A DNA stretch of 64,000 nucleotides from Bacteroidota bacterium (GCA_016702705.1 JADJDM010000021.1:62001-126000); one strand, 5' to 3'; positions 10,112 to 19,700 are shown, counted from the stretch's first letter. The notes: a model not told the origin generated them from the letters alone. A program made the numbers and translations.

Positions 10112-10839
10112 GCTCTTTTTTTACCAGTAATTATCAATAAAAATCATTAAAAATTTAACTTAAAATTTGGACAAATTTTGGGCAGGAAATTAAGCGGAAA
10201 TTTAAAGGAAAACACCAGAGAGTTTGTTATCCCTTGAATTACCTTAGAAAATAATTCTTTTGGGGAAATTTTAGGTGATAAAAAGAGGGTAATGGGAACT
10301 TTATTTTCAAACATAAATAAAAATTATTCACTACAAAAAATGTTGACCTTAGCTAATAATATATTTCGCTTTGATGCTTTTTGATAATTTATTCTTAGAT
10401 TTGATAGGACTCTTAATGCTGCGAATCAGATATATCAACCCAGATTTGGCTGTATAAGTTTGAAAAATTTAGGGGGTATAAACATAAGTTAGTGGTTTAG
10501 AGGTTCGGGGGGTATTGCCCCCCCCCCCCCCAATTCCCTTTAAATTTTTTTTTTTTTTTTTTTTTTTTTTGGGGAATTTTTTCGACTTTGGTCCCAAGTT
10601 GTTATTTAAAAATTTTTTGGTTTTTTTTTGCCCTTTGTTTTAAATTTTTTTTCCCATTTATTTTTTAGTTTAAATATTTTCTGGATTGTCAAGCATTTTC
10701 AAATGGTTTTTTTTTTTTTTTGTGTAAAAAATTTTATCCTAATTATATATATTTTATATTTTACCCACGGGATTTTTTACAAAAAAGAGGAGAATCTTTG
10801 GGCGCTTAGACCCAAAGGCTTTCATTTCGGTTTCTAAAA
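10112..10839. other. Gene-free stretch with an artefact-like homopolymer tract
   Basis: No convincing gene. From about 10505 to 10740 there is a C run of about 14, a T run of about 27 and further T and A runs, unlike the rest of the window. This looks like low-quality read sequence rather than a biological element. The flanks are plain AT-rich DNA. Confidence 0.6.
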
Positions 10840-11345
10840 TGAATATGAAGAATCTTCTATTATTTCGTTCTTTGAAATAGACAATGATAATTTCCGGTTT
10901 AAAGTGATAGGAGGAATACTATGAATATTTGAATAATTTCCATAATAAAGATTCAGAGGAGGGATGATAACTATCAAAATAACAAGAAAAACAAATCAAA
11001 ATTCTTTCAATCATTCGCGCTACGCTCCCGTATGCCAGAGACTCCCATGCAGTGACCCTGTCCCGGTTGGTGTACAACAAAACATCAAGGATATTTAAGG
11101 AAATCTCAAAGAATAATAAATTTAAAAATGCAAGTATCAGTTATGTGGGATATAAACACAATTCGACCAATTGGAGAAGGATAAATCTTTCTTGATAAAA
11201 TCAAACAAATCAATAGACCCATTTTACAACTTTTATCCTATCAAATGGGGTGGTCTAATAGGTTCAATGGATATTGAAATTCAACAAGAATCTAAGATTC
11301 TGAATATAATTTCATAAAGTACCCTGCAATATTCTAACCTCAAAG
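10840..11345 (+). pseudogene. Degraded coding remnants, unknown protein
   Basis: Short open pieces in different frames read like one broken protein: SIISFFEIDNDNFRFKVIGG near 10850-10915, YEYLNNFHNKDSEEG near 10920-10965, DDNYQNNKKNKSK just after, and a later piece SIDPFYNFYPIKWGGLIG at about 11205-11265. No family is recognised and there is no single usable frame. It may be real decay or many sequencing errors next to the homopolymer tract. Confidence 0.35.
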
Positions 11346-11392
11346 GTGAAATCATAAGATGTATTGAAAATTATATTAAAAAATGCTCAAAA

Positions 11393-11610
11393 ACTAACAC
11401 TAACAACGGGCAATTGCTCATGCGCGTTTTGAGGTAGGGCTTTGGCTAAATTTGGGTTGGCTAAAGTGCATATTTTAAGTTTTGCCGCCGCTAGAAAGGT
11501 TATCTTCGTTAAAACATTTGTGGGTTTAAACGTTGAGGCTACGTTAGCCTTAGAGCGCCCGCGGGCCGTGCTGCAATCGTTACGCTTCGTTGCAATGGTT
11601 GCATCATCAA
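11393..11610. repeat. GC-richer intergenic block with short inverted repeats (cassette-border-like)
   Basis: This block is clearly richer in G and C than its surroundings. It begins CTAACACTAACAACGGGCAA and contains self-complementary pieces such as GCGCCCGCGGGC and the near-palindrome TGCAATCGTTACGCTTCG/TTGCAATGGTTGCA. It sits immediately upstream of a compact block of small overlapping genes, and a related-looking sequence follows that block at 13595-13690. This resembles cassette-border DNA, but no integron integrase is visible, so the label is tentative. Confidence 0.35.
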
Positions 11611-11627
11611 ATTTCTAAATACACAAA

Positions 11628-12003
11628 ATGACAAACCACGACTCTATTAAACCTGCTCTAACAGAACTTGCTAAACTTCAAATCGCTTTGAACAAGAAAG
11701 GCGGACCTTCCGAAGACGGACAACTCTTTGAACAAATTTTATCGCTTCAAGATAGCATCCTTAAAAGTTTCGGGATTCCAACTAGCCCCAGCAATGAAAA
11801 ATTAATTTGGTTTTCGCAACTTCCGACAGATTATGAAGTGAGCGAACGAGTAAAACAACTTCACACGACGGCAACAGCTTATCTTTTGAGTAACGCCAAA
11901 TCTGAACTAAATTTTCAAGAAAAGCTCAGAACGACAGCAAGATCCGATGTATGTATTGCCTGAACTCAAAGTCGCAACTCATACTTACTCTTTTCGTTTA
12001 TGA
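11628..12003 (+). CDS. Small protein of unknown function, one frameshift near its end
   Basis: ATG at 11628 (MTNHDSIKPALTELAKLQ...), about 125 residues, mostly helical, with no family recognised. The first frame stops at 11963, but a one-base change near 11935 continues as DPMYVLPELKVATHTYSFRL and stops with TGA at 12001-12003, overlapping the next ATG (12000) as ATGA. That junction, of the kind seen at two further boundaries in this block, supports the corrected end. Confidence 0.5.
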
Positions 12004-12222
12004 CAAATACTACTCAAACGGAAAGACAATCTCGAAAACATTTACATGATTTAAAATTCGTAAGCCGCTTCCCTGATATTCTTAATGCTCTTGGGAAAAT
12101 TGAGCAACGAACACTTAATCAACGAACATGAAGTGTCATCATTTCTTGAACAGGTTGGAGTGAGATACCTTCAACAGTTTCATATTCACAACTCAAATCT
12201 TTTAAGCGATGACGATTATTAA
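12000..12222 (+). CDS. Small protein of unknown function, one frameshift
   Basis: Starts at the ATGA overlap with the preceding gene (MTNTTQTERQSRKHLHDLKF). A frame change near 12110-12120 gives INEHEVSSFLEQVGVRYLQ... ending SDDDY at the TAA 12220-12222, about 74 residues. Helical and charged; no family recognised. The next gene begins inside its end. Confidence 0.4.
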
Positions 12223-12759
12223 TATGGAATTTGAGGAACATCCTTTTCAACCCTTTGTTCCTGACAATGCTTCTACATTGATTATCGGTAGTTTTCCTGG
12301 AATGGAACAAATAAAAAATAAGGACAACCCTGAAGAATGGTTTTACAGTGCAGTCGATAATTTATTTTGGAGTTACCCATACTTTCTGAAGCTTTCCAAA
12401 CGGAGTTAAAACAGTAAAACAAAAAAAGATTTTTTCATTGAGGAAGGTGCAATCGCAACATTTTCAAAAGTTAAGGAACAGTAACCTTGACAAATACTTA
12501 ACTGAAATGCAATACAATAAGAAAATAAAAACAATTATTGAAAAATCAAATCAATAAACTTTTCTTTACAAGCAAATTCGTTGAAAAACATTTCCTCAAG
12601 GGTTTCCACAAATAACATTTGGAGTTTGTTTACCATCACTCACAAGCAGCAAATATTCGAATCTCAATTTCAGGCGACTTTAAAATCTATAAAAAAGAAA
12701 ACGTAAGTGGTAACACTTATTCATTTCGAGTTTTTAAATACAAACAACTGCTTTCATGA
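12209..12759 (+). CDS. Uracil-DNA-glycosylase-superfamily protein, several frameshifts
   Basis: The N-terminus EEHPFQPFVPDNASTLIIGS, with the LIIGSFPG loop and EEWFYSAVDNLFW, matches the family of UDG-like glycosylases that remove uracil or mismatched bases from DNA. After about 12400 the frame changes more than once; a later piece has FFTSKFVEKHFLKGFPQ, then a proline/serine-rich segment (CLPSPS) resembling the LPSPSP-type loop of this family, ending KYKQLLS at TGA 12757-12759. The start could be 12209 or 12224. The end overlaps the next gene as ATGA. The gene is broken as read; whether by decay or sequence error cannot be told here. Confidence 0.6.
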
Positions 12760-13581
12760 TTACAGATATTCAAACCAACAAACTTTTTCTTGCGGACTGC
12801 TTGCAAAACAAGCAGTCGAAATTTTTCAACGATTTGAAAGTATTGAATGACTGTAACATAAACTTTAAATTTCTTCCAATTAAAAGATATTTGGGCTGTT
12901 GACTTCATGCCTGTTCAAATCAGCAAGGACAAGTTTGTTCGTTTTACATACAACCCCGACTACTTACAACCAAAAAAATATAAGAAAACTATTTCCGATG
13001 TTGACAGCATTTGTAAAGCAATCAACTTGACAACTATAAAATCAAAACTGATTGTTGACGGTGGCAATGTTTCAAGAACAACGGACAAAGTAATAATGTG
13101 CGACAAAGTTTTCCATGAGAACAAGCATCTATCCGAGAGAAATTTAATCAAACAACTTAAAAATCTTTTTGAAGTTGATAAACTTTCTTTATGGGACGTC
13201 AATGATTTCATAGGACATGCAGACGGTATGGTTCGATTCATAGATAGTGACACGGTTTTAATCAACGACTATTCAAAAGAGAATGCGGAGTTTCAAAGAT
13301 GTTTTAGAATGTCCTTGCATAACGCAGGACTTGATTGGATTGAACTTCCTTACAATCCACCAAACGACCCCAAGCTAATAAGTGCAAAAGGACTTTATTT
13401 AAACTATCTGCAAATGGAACAAGCCGTAATTGTTCCGACCTTCAAAACAAAAATTGATGATAAAGCAGTAAAAGTATTGGAGCAAGTTTTCAAAGGCCAA
13501 ACAATAGCAACAGTTGACAGCAACGAATTGGCAGACGAAGGAGGAATATTGAATTGCATATCATGGAACATAACAGCGTGA
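12756..13581 (+). CDS. Agmatine-deiminase / peptidylarginine-deiminase-like protein, one frameshift
   Basis: Starts with ATGA overlapping the UDG-like gene (MITDIQTNKLFLADCLQ). A one-base change near 12885 joins it to the main frame, beginning DIWAVDFMPVQI, a hallmark of the guanidine-modifying agmatine-deiminase family. Further signs are DGGNVSRTTDKVIMCDKVF and the C-terminal catalytic cysteine in DEGGILNCISWNI. About 275 residues, shorter than classical agmatine deiminases (about 350), matching the compact subgroup often found as single genes. It would hydrolyse a guanidino group; the substrate is not known. Last gene of the four-gene overlapping block. Confidence 0.75.
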
Positions 13582-13589
13582 AGACGAAA

Positions 13590-13690
13590 AACGCCAGCAG
13601 CTAACCAAAAGACGGGGTTTTGTGGTTAATGGAAGTTTGTTTTCAAATCAATGGTAAAAGTCCCCTGCGCTAAACTGCAAACCGTTAAAA
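13590..13690. repeat. Repeat-like border after the overlapping gene block
   Basis: AACGCCAGCAGCTAACC, a GGGG/TTTTGTGG stretch and GCGCTAAACTGCAAACCGTT form a GC-richer, partly self-complementary block that resembles the one at 11393-11610 (both contain CTAAC followed by an ACGGG element). The two flank the 11628-13581 genes. Confidence 0.3.
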
Positions 13691-13709
13691 ATAGAATTAT
13701 CAAATCCTG

Positions 13710-15029
13710 CTACAACCCAAAAATTTCAAAATCCATGGCAACTTGGGCAACAACCTGCTGATCTATGTAATGGGCATGCATTACAGCTTCGCCTGAGTGC
13801 TTAGTAATTATTCTTGCACGCTCGCCGTGAGCTGCATACAAATAAGAGATATAGGTTTTGCGTAAATCATAAAATTTGATATCCTTTCCTGTATTAAGCA
13901 AACTATAATAATGAGAGAAACCTTTACTAATGTAGTCCATCATTGTTCTTCTCTCCATTTCTTCTTCTGGGGCTAGTATGTACATGTCTTTTCCCTTATG
14001 TTCTTCATATCCCAATTTCATTAATAGTTTTTTTAGTGGTGGAATAATTGGGACGTAAATCATTTTTTGTGATTCATTTTCACTAAGGCCCTTTCCACGG
14101 TTGACTTTAAAATCAGGAATTGAAATAGAAACTGGTTCATCATTTTGATTTACTATTATCCCACTAAATTTCATTCTTACAATTTCCTCCCTGCGCCTAC
14201 CCGTTAGTAAGCCTAATAAAAAAGCATCTTTCAGCCAAGGGCGGTATCTAAATTTCTTATATACTCTTTTTGTTTTTCTTTCTTGATAATTAGTAACTCC
14301 ATTATCGGGCCTTACAATTTTTAAGAGATCGTGAAACTCGTTTTGTGTAATTGTGTTTATTTTAACTTCAACGTGCATTTTTTTAAATCCTAAAAACGGA
14401 TTCTTCAGCCTTAAATCAAATTCATTCTTTATATAATTTACAAAGCCTCTCATGGCTGCTATAAAGTTATTATATGTTTTTGGTGCATAACCCTTTTGTT
14501 CTAACAAAAATGATTTCAATTTCCCAACAATAAATTTGTCTAATTTTTCAATAGGAAATATACTAGCATCAACAGTTCTTGTTTTTAAGTAATCTACAAA
14601 CAAACTGAACACTTTTTCCAAATATAAAACATGACCTTTCGATCTTATTTTATGTTCATGTTCTAAAGGAGTATCATTATTCAAGTAGCTTATGTAACAT
14701 GTCATAGCCTCTAAAATAGTGTTTGGAACGGTCGAAATAGGAACATCAATTCTTATATAATCATTTCTCTCAAGCTCAGCTTTAAATGCAAAGGTTTGTA
14801 TTGTAGCCTCAGTAGAATCTCTAGTCTCAAGCAATTTAGTTCTTACAGACGATGTAGCGCTGCCAGGAACACAAATGATAGCCTTATATTTATGCTTCTC
14901 TATCCACTTACATGTTTTAATGTTTTTTCCGGTCAATCCGCACTTATCATTGATTTTACTTTTGCATTTTGTGCAAAATATATATAAACCATTTACCTGA
15001 ACCTTTTTAAGTAGTTTAATCTCAGCCAT
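13710..15029 (-). CDS. Tyrosine recombinase (phage/ICE-type integrase) with N-terminal zinc-finger-like Cys cluster
   Basis: A 439-residue site-specific recombinase. The catalytic set is Arg 278 (LLTGRRREE), Arg 390 in YDLRKTY (a Tyr replaces the usual His of HxxR), His 411 (TKHSGEA) and the nucleophile Tyr 421 (HAHYID). A SAM-like core-binding domain spans roughly residues 105-215. The N-terminus carries CTKC...C...C at residues 19-40, a likely zinc-binding knuckle ahead of the arm-binding region. The frame is intact. It starts 1 nt after the stop of the upstream small HTH gene, so the two are one operon. It probably moves the element that extends to the right; the tRNA-Met 3.7 kb to the left is the nearest obvious target site. 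Confidence 0.93.
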   Translation of the reverse strand: MAEIKLLKKVQVNGLYIFCTKCKSKINDKCGLTGKNIKTCKWIEKHKYKAIICVPGSATSSVRTKLLETRDSTEATIQTFAFKAELERNDYIRIDVPISTVPNTILEAMTCYISYLNNDTPLEHEHKIRSKGHVLYLEKVFSLFVDYLKTRTVDASIFPIEKLDKFIVGKLKSFLLEQKGYAPKTYNNFIAAMRGFVNYIKNEFDLRLKNPFLGFKKMHVEVKINTITQNEFHDLLKIVRPDNGVTNYQERKTKRVYKKFRYRPWLKDAFLLGLLTGRRREEIVRMKFSGIIVNQNDEPVSISIPDFKVNRGKGLSENESQKMIYVPIIPPLKKLLMKLGYEEHKGKDMYILAPEEEMERRTMMDYISKGFSHYYSLLNTGKDIKFYDLRKTYISYLYAAHGERARIITKHSGEAVMHAHYIDQQVVAQVAMDFEIFGL

Positions 15030-15030
15030 A

Positions 15031-15429
15031 CTATTGCAGTTTAGTTTTCATATTATTAAAAAACTTACCTGCTGCTTTTCCTTGAGCAACAAATCTTTTT
15101 CTCACTAAGGCTGAATCTGACAATAGTTGATCGGCTAGCTCTGCATAATTTTCGCTTTTATAGGATGCGTAAATTTCTTTCCAACTGTTTGGATACTTTT
15201 GTTTTAAAGCTAGGATAAAAGGTTTATCGATAATAAGTTCAAAATCTACCTTATTTACAAATCGCTCTTTACCAAATTTAATAACTAGTAAGTGATGTTT
15301 TTTACACCAGCGTATCGCACTAAAAATATTAGTAAAGTTTAATGCCTGTAGTATTTTTTTTAGATTTATTTTATCGGCAAATAAATCATTGAATCCGGGA
15401 GTTTTGGATTCATTCTCGAGGTTATTCAT
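15031..15429 (-). CDS. Small HTH/excisionase-like protein
   Basis: 132 residues, expressed just upstream of and almost touching the integrase. The middle (IFSAIRWCKKHHLLVIKFGK followed by ERFVNKVDFE) reads as a winged-helix/MerR-like excisionase motif that recognises DNA and typically steers integrase direction. The C-terminal half is helical and basic (RKRFVAQGKAAGKFF). The excisionase role is inferred from the fold and position; no close family was recognised. Confidence 0.55.
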   Translation of the reverse strand: MNNLENESKTPGFNDLFADKINLKKILQALNFTNIFSAIRWCKKHHLLVIKFGKERFVNKVDFELIIDKPFILALKQKYPNSWKEIYASYKSENYAELADQLLSDSALVRKRFVAQGKAAGKFFNNMKTKLQ

Positions 15430-15506
15430 TTTAAATTAAACAATTACTTGAGCTTTTTCAAAAGGTCAAGCTGCTATAAATATTAGAGCCCTTTGCGAGG
15501 GGTCTA

Positions 15507-16457
15507 TTAAATTCTGGTTTTACTCCTTACAAATAAATGTTTATCGTTACGATAGATTATATTAATTTCACTGTATTGGTTAAGGGCTAGCATTCTTCTA
15601 ACTTCAATTGCTTTCTTGTCTAACAAATCAAAATCTTTTTCTACTTCAATAATTATATTTTCTTCATTATCTGATGACAACTTTGTGTTACTTCTTCTAA
15701 TTGAAATTTGTTTAAAATCTCTTGATCTCAGTGAATCAAGAATCTTTTTCTCATCATTCGAAAGTATTCCGAAACCTTGATTCTCCGGCAGTTTAGCGTC
15801 CAATTCAACAAAATTTTCAATTATTTTAGTTAAGTTAATTGTTAAATAGGAACCACCCTTCACTCCTTTTATTTCATCTTGAACATGTGTTTGTCCTCTA
15901 GTACCATCTGCAACAATTCGAAATTCAGCACCTTGTTTATAAATCAACATATTTATTTCTCTTCCATCTAACAAAATTTCGGTAAGCCAAAATGCAAGAA
16001 TTGAGAATTCCTTTACGTGATCTTTATTAATTCCCCTTAAATATGCAATAAACGCACTGAATAAATCCTTAGCAGCTTTAATGCTATATTCTTTTGAAAG
16101 TTCAGTTATAATTTCATCTTCACTTTTAATGACTTCTTGAATTCTTAATTGAAACAAATTTTGTTTCATTGCAGCAATATCTTCAAGCGGCACATTGAAA
16201 CCTCTTAATTCTTTTACAATTGAAATCCACAAACATTCTAATAAATTATATCTATTCCATAAACGCTTTTCGGCATTTGCTTGTGGGGCTCTAATTACTT
16301 TTTTTGAAATTAAATAATGTAACTCACGAGCTCTTAAATTTAATGAAGAAGCCTTTATGATCTCTTCGAACATTTTTGGGTACACCTTTTCTAAACGGTT
16401 AACATCTAGATTAATGGCTCTTAAAATACTGTTTAGTTGATGATCTGTTAAGTTCAT
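15507..16457 (-). CDS. MerR-like HTH protein of unknown function
   Basis: 316 residues. Residues about 55-110 (RAPQANAEKRLWNRYNLLEC, then the LRGFNVPLEDI segment) look like a MerR-type winged helix, where the NVPLEDI part is the typical second helix-turn. The rest is unknown, with an alpha/beta domain in the middle and KDFDLLDKKAIEVRRMLALN near the end. It is transcribed leftward, divergent from the zinc-ribbon gene at 16638, suggesting it controls that intergenic region or the recombination genes downstream. An intact frame supports that it is functional. Confidence 0.6.
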   Translation of the reverse strand: MNLTDHQLNSILRAINLDVNRLEKVYPKMFEEIIKASSLNLRARELHYLISKKVIRAPQANAEKRLWNRYNLLECLWISIVKELRGFNVPLEDIAAMKQNLFQLRIQEVIKSEDEIITELSKEYSIKAAKDLFSAFIAYLRGINKDHVKEFSILAFWLTEILLDGREINMLIYKQGAEFRIVADGTRGQTHVQDEIKGVKGGSYLTINLTKIIENFVELDAKLPENQGFGILSNDEKKILDSLRSRDFKQISIRRSNTKLSSDNEENIIIEVEKDFDLLDKKAIEVRRMLALNQYSEINIIYRNDKHLFVRSKTRI

Positions 16458-16474
16458 GCTATTTTTTTACGATA

Positions 16475-16482
16475 CAAATGTA
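16475..16482 (-). promoter_or_regulatory. Candidate -7 element (TACATTTG) for the MerR-like gene
   Basis: On the minus strand TACATTTG matches TAnnTTTG, 17-18 bp upstream of the start codon. No convincing -33 element was found. Confidence 0.35.
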
Positions 16483-16637
16483 ACATAATAATCAATATAA
16501 ACGCCTATTTTTTAAAATAATTAACTATTTACTTGATTTTTAACACTATAATATATTACACTATTAGAATATAATTATTATTTTGTAAAAAAAAGAAGGA
16601 AAATTAATAATATAATAAACTAAAAAGGAATCAAAAA

Positions 16638-17006
16638 ATGAAGGAGGAAAAACTTAGAAGATGCGAAAATCCGGAATGCGGGAAACTTTTACCTATTGGA
16701 AACCCAAAAAGAAAACATTGCGATAAATCATGCAGCAATAAAGCAGGTCACATTGCAAGAAAAAAAAGTAATCAATGGGAAAATGAGATGTTTAAGCAAC
16801 GAAAAAATATTATAAAAATCTTGGAGAAATTAGACCGCAATAAAATAACTTTTATTGCTAATGAAAAAATTGAAGAGCTAGGACTAAATCTAAATTGCAG
16901 TTATTTACCAGAATTAGCCACGGGGGGAAAACAGATTTTAAGATTTGGAAAGTTCCTTTTAACAACCAATAAAACAATTGGCTTCGATATTAGCAAGGTA
17001 AATTAA
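16638..17006 (+). CDS. Zinc-ribbon protein of unknown function
   Basis: 122 residues. The N-terminal CENPECGKLL (Cys 9 and Cys 14) followed by HCDKSCSNKAGHIARKK (Cys 29 and Cys 33) forms a treble-clef/zinc-ribbon of the kind seen in small DNA- or RNA-binding proteins of mobile elements. The rest is a basic helix (QRKNIIKILEKLDRNK) and a small beta domain. Preceded by a good AAGGA-type stretch. The role is unknown; the position opposite the MerR-like gene suggests the start of the element's rightward transcription. Confidence 0.6.
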   Translation: MKEEKLRRCENPECGKLLPIGNPKRKHCDKSCSNKAGHIARKKSNQWENEMFKQRKNIIKILEKLDRNKITFIANEKIEELGLNLNCSYLPELATGGKQILRFGKFLLTTNKTIGFDISKVN

Positions 17007-17217
17007 TCGATAAATGTTAGATTAATAATTAAGCTAATAGGAATATTATCAAACGTAAATTAAGATGCATTGTGAAGCGGTTTATAAGAATGAGGTGGCG
17101 TAGAACAATTAAGAAGAAAAAAATAAACCTGAGACTAACTTGTTTTAAATTAAATCCTGATAATTTAGGAATATCTCATAAAGAAAAAGTATTTTTAGAT
17201 TAACAATTTCAACAAGG
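17007..17217. other. Short spacer with a possible 37-codon ORF
   Basis: A very basic small ORF (ATG at 17090, stop 17201-17203; MRWRRTIKKKKINLRLTC...) is the only open piece. Nothing else supports it as a gene. Confidence 0.2.
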
Positions 17218-18483
17218 ATGATACAAGAAAACGAAATCATTAATAATCTCAGTTTTTTTCAAAAATGCGAAGCGGATCACCAAATTTTAGCTGAAAATCT
17301 AATTAATGAACTAGCCTGTTTATTGGAAGTGGAAATTGATCCAAAATTACCTTTAAATACTTTTAAGCCATTTTTTTCGACAAAACAGAGTGGGGAAATG
17401 AATGGTTGGAATTATTTTCTTCATGGATACCATTGTTGCTTTGAAAACATAAACACCAAACAAAAAATAGAGGTTTCATTAGTAGACAAAAATAATTTTA
17501 GAGCACTTGATCCCATTTTCTTTTTAAATTATATTTTATCAACCCCAAAATACCAACCTTTACCTTTTGAAATTTTGCCTACTTATGAAACTGGGAAAAA
17601 TATTCTTAATATATTAAAATTTAAAATGACACCTCAAGTAAATAATACTCTCCCATTTTTTTCATACGGATTTTTTAGGCCTGGTGAAATTTCATTCCTT
17701 GGAATTAAAGATTTTGTTTCGTCTGCAAAAGCAATAACAATTGAAGGTGACTTAGTGCTAAGAGATGGAGTGACATTATTTAAAGATTCAAAAAATCAAA
17801 CTGTTAGTGGCTATTTAATAACCTTTAAGCCTAAATTTGCAAATGATGCTTATTCATTCATCAACTCACTAGAGCCGAAAAAACTCTTTAAATGGAAAGA
17901 AAAAAAAACTGATGATATTTCGTTTAATATTCTTTATGGAGTTAAACCTGACAGAGGTTCTGATGATATAAGAGAAGCTGACTGGAAAACAATTTGGGAT
18001 GACCCTTTTTTCACTTCAGCTTTAGAAGTTTTGAGTGAAATGCCTAATGAAAAGTTTGAATGGAATTTAAAACCACTTTTCAAATTACAAATGAAATATA
18101 TGCTTCTGTGGACAATCTTAGAAAGATTTTCATTTTTAAGATACAGCTTTGGAGGTGGCCCATCGACAAGAAATAGATTATTAGCAGAAAACAAATATTA
18201 TAAAGAAGCTTTATTGGAATTTGTCTTCAGTGAACGCACAATTTATAGCAGTGAAGATCCTGATGATAAAACAATATTAAGTGCTCAAAACCCAATAAAA
18301 TCTTTGGATTATTATTATCAAGTTAGGTGTAACATAACTCATAGAGGGAAAGCTGTAACGCGAGACCATGAAACTGTTGAAAAATCTTACAATGAACTCT
18401 TTGAAATAACAAAGTATATTCTAAATAAAACGAAACAAGAATGCTCTTTAATCAAAAAGGAATATGAAACAGGAAAAAATTAA
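17218..18483 (+). CDS. HEPN-domain protein (candidate RNase effector)
   Basis: 421 residues. Near the C-terminus YYYQVRCNITHRGKAV carries the HEPN signature R-x4-H (Arg 370, His 375) with a following amphipathic helix, the arrangement found in Apea-like HEPN ribonucleases of defence and abortive-infection systems. The N-terminal 250 residues are beta-rich, with no family recognised (FLHGYHCCFENINTKQKIEV). It stands alone with its own leader and is followed by a WYL regulator, which often controls defence genes. The HEPN call rests on the motif and its position; RNase activity is inferred. Confidence 0.6.
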   Translation: MIQENEIINNLSFFQKCEADHQILAENLINELACLLEVEIDPKLPLNTFKPFFSTKQSGEMNGWNYFLHGYHCCFENINTKQKIEVSLVDKNNFRALDPIFFLNYILSTPKYQPLPFEILPTYETGKNILNILKFKMTPQVNNTLPFFSYGFFRPGEISFLGIKDFVSSAKAITIEGDLVLRDGVTLFKDSKNQTVSGYLITFKPKFANDAYSFINSLEPKKLFKWKEKKTDDISFNILYGVKPDRGSDDIREADWKTIWDDPFFTSALEVLSEMPNEKFEWNLKPLFKLQMKYMLLWTILERFSFLRYSFGGGPSTRNRLLAENKYYKEALLEFVFSERTIYSSEDPDDKTILSAQNPIKSLDYYYQVRCNITHRGKAVTRDHETVEKSYNELFEITKYILNKTKQECSLIKKEYETGKN

Positions 18484-18647
18484 ATTCTTTGACAAACTAT
18501 CATGACTAATGAACTTAGGCACTTCAAAAAATAAGACTTGATCTGCTGTGTTTATATTTCTATTTCAAAATATCGAGAAAATTCATTTTATTAAACCATA
18601 TCGTTTTTCCGTTTTAATCATTACATTTACTTTATTAATAAGTTACT

Positions 18648-19700
18648 ATGCCACCTCCTAGCGAAGCTGCTTTACGATATGCAATTATTGATCGTTGCTT
18701 AACCAATCCATATAAACCTTATCCAACAATGGATGATTTAAAATGGGCTATTGAGCGTGAATTAAAAACATCAGTATCAACTGCAACTATTCAAAAAGAT
18801 ATTGCGCAGATGAAAAGTGGTGAGGATGTTGGAGGTTACTCTGCACCTATCAAATTCAAGAAATCTGTTAACGGTTATTACTATGATTTGGAAACCTTTC
18901 CTGATTTTACGATTAGATCAAGTGGCTTAAACGAAAAAGAAATTGAAGCTATTGAATTAGCAGCTGGTGTTCTACAACACTTTAAAGGAATAAAAGTTAA
19001 TGATACTTTTAATCAAGCAATAGATAAATTACTTTCTTCGGTTGACATAAAAAAAACTAATCAAGAAAAAAAACTCACCAATGCCATTCAGCCAGAAGAA
19101 ACAACGTACATGCGAGGCATGGAACAATTTGAAACTTTTGTAAACAGCATTAAAAAACGAATTCCAGTTTCGTTTATTCATTATTCATACGACAAAAAAT
19201 TATTTAAGGCTATTAACATTCATCCTTATTTAATGAAGGAAAGTAATAAGCGATGGTATTTAGTAGGTTATTCGGAGGAACATAAAGAAGTAAGGTATTT
19301 TGGTTTAGATCGTATTTATGATCCCATACTAATAGAAAAGAAATTTATAGAAAACGAAGGTGCTGATTTAAGAACTTTATTTGATAATAAAATTGGTTTA
19401 AATACGATTCATGATAAAGAAATTGAAACTCCAGAAGAAGTACTTTTATGGGTAAGCCAAACTATGGCAAATTACATAAAATCAATGCCTCTGCATAAAT
19501 CACAAACAATAACAGAATTTGGAGGTTATGGTGAATTGCATGTTTCTTTGAACCTAGTTCCAACCTATGAGTTAGTAGCGCTAATATTATCATATGGAAA
19601 GCATATGGAATTAATTAAACCAAAGTGGTTAAGAAAAGAAGTAGAAAAGGAATTAGAAAGATCTGTTGGTAGATACAAAAAAACGAAACGCAATGACTAA
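18648..19700 (+). CDS. WYL-domain transcriptional regulator
   Basis: 350 residues: an N-terminal winged helix (residues about 5-60, ALRYAIIDRCLTN and TIQKDIAQMK) followed by a WYL domain around residues 185-225 (HPYLMKESNKRWYLVGYSEE, then EVRYFGLDRI) and a C-terminal WCX extension. WYL proteins are ligand- or nucleic-acid-sensing regulators, and many sit beside defence systems (for example BrxR/CapW). Its stop overlaps the next gene's start region by 8 nt, so they are coupled. It could control the HEPN gene upstream or the downstream block. Confidence 0.88.
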   Translation: MPPPSEAALRYAIIDRCLTNPYKPYPTMDDLKWAIERELKTSVSTATIQKDIAQMKSGEDVGGYSAPIKFKKSVNGYYYDLETFPDFTIRSSGLNEKEIEAIELAAGVLQHFKGIKVNDTFNQAIDKLLSSVDIKKTNQEKKLTNAIQPEETTYMRGMEQFETFVNSIKKRIPVSFIHYSYDKKLFKAINIHPYLMKESNKRWYLVGYSEEHKEVRYFGLDRIYDPILIEKKFIENEGADLRTLFDNKIGLNTIHDKEIETPEEVLLWVSQTMANYIKSMPLHKSQTITEFGGYGELHVSLNLVPTYELVALILSYGKHMELIKPKWLRKEVEKELERSVGRYKKTKRND

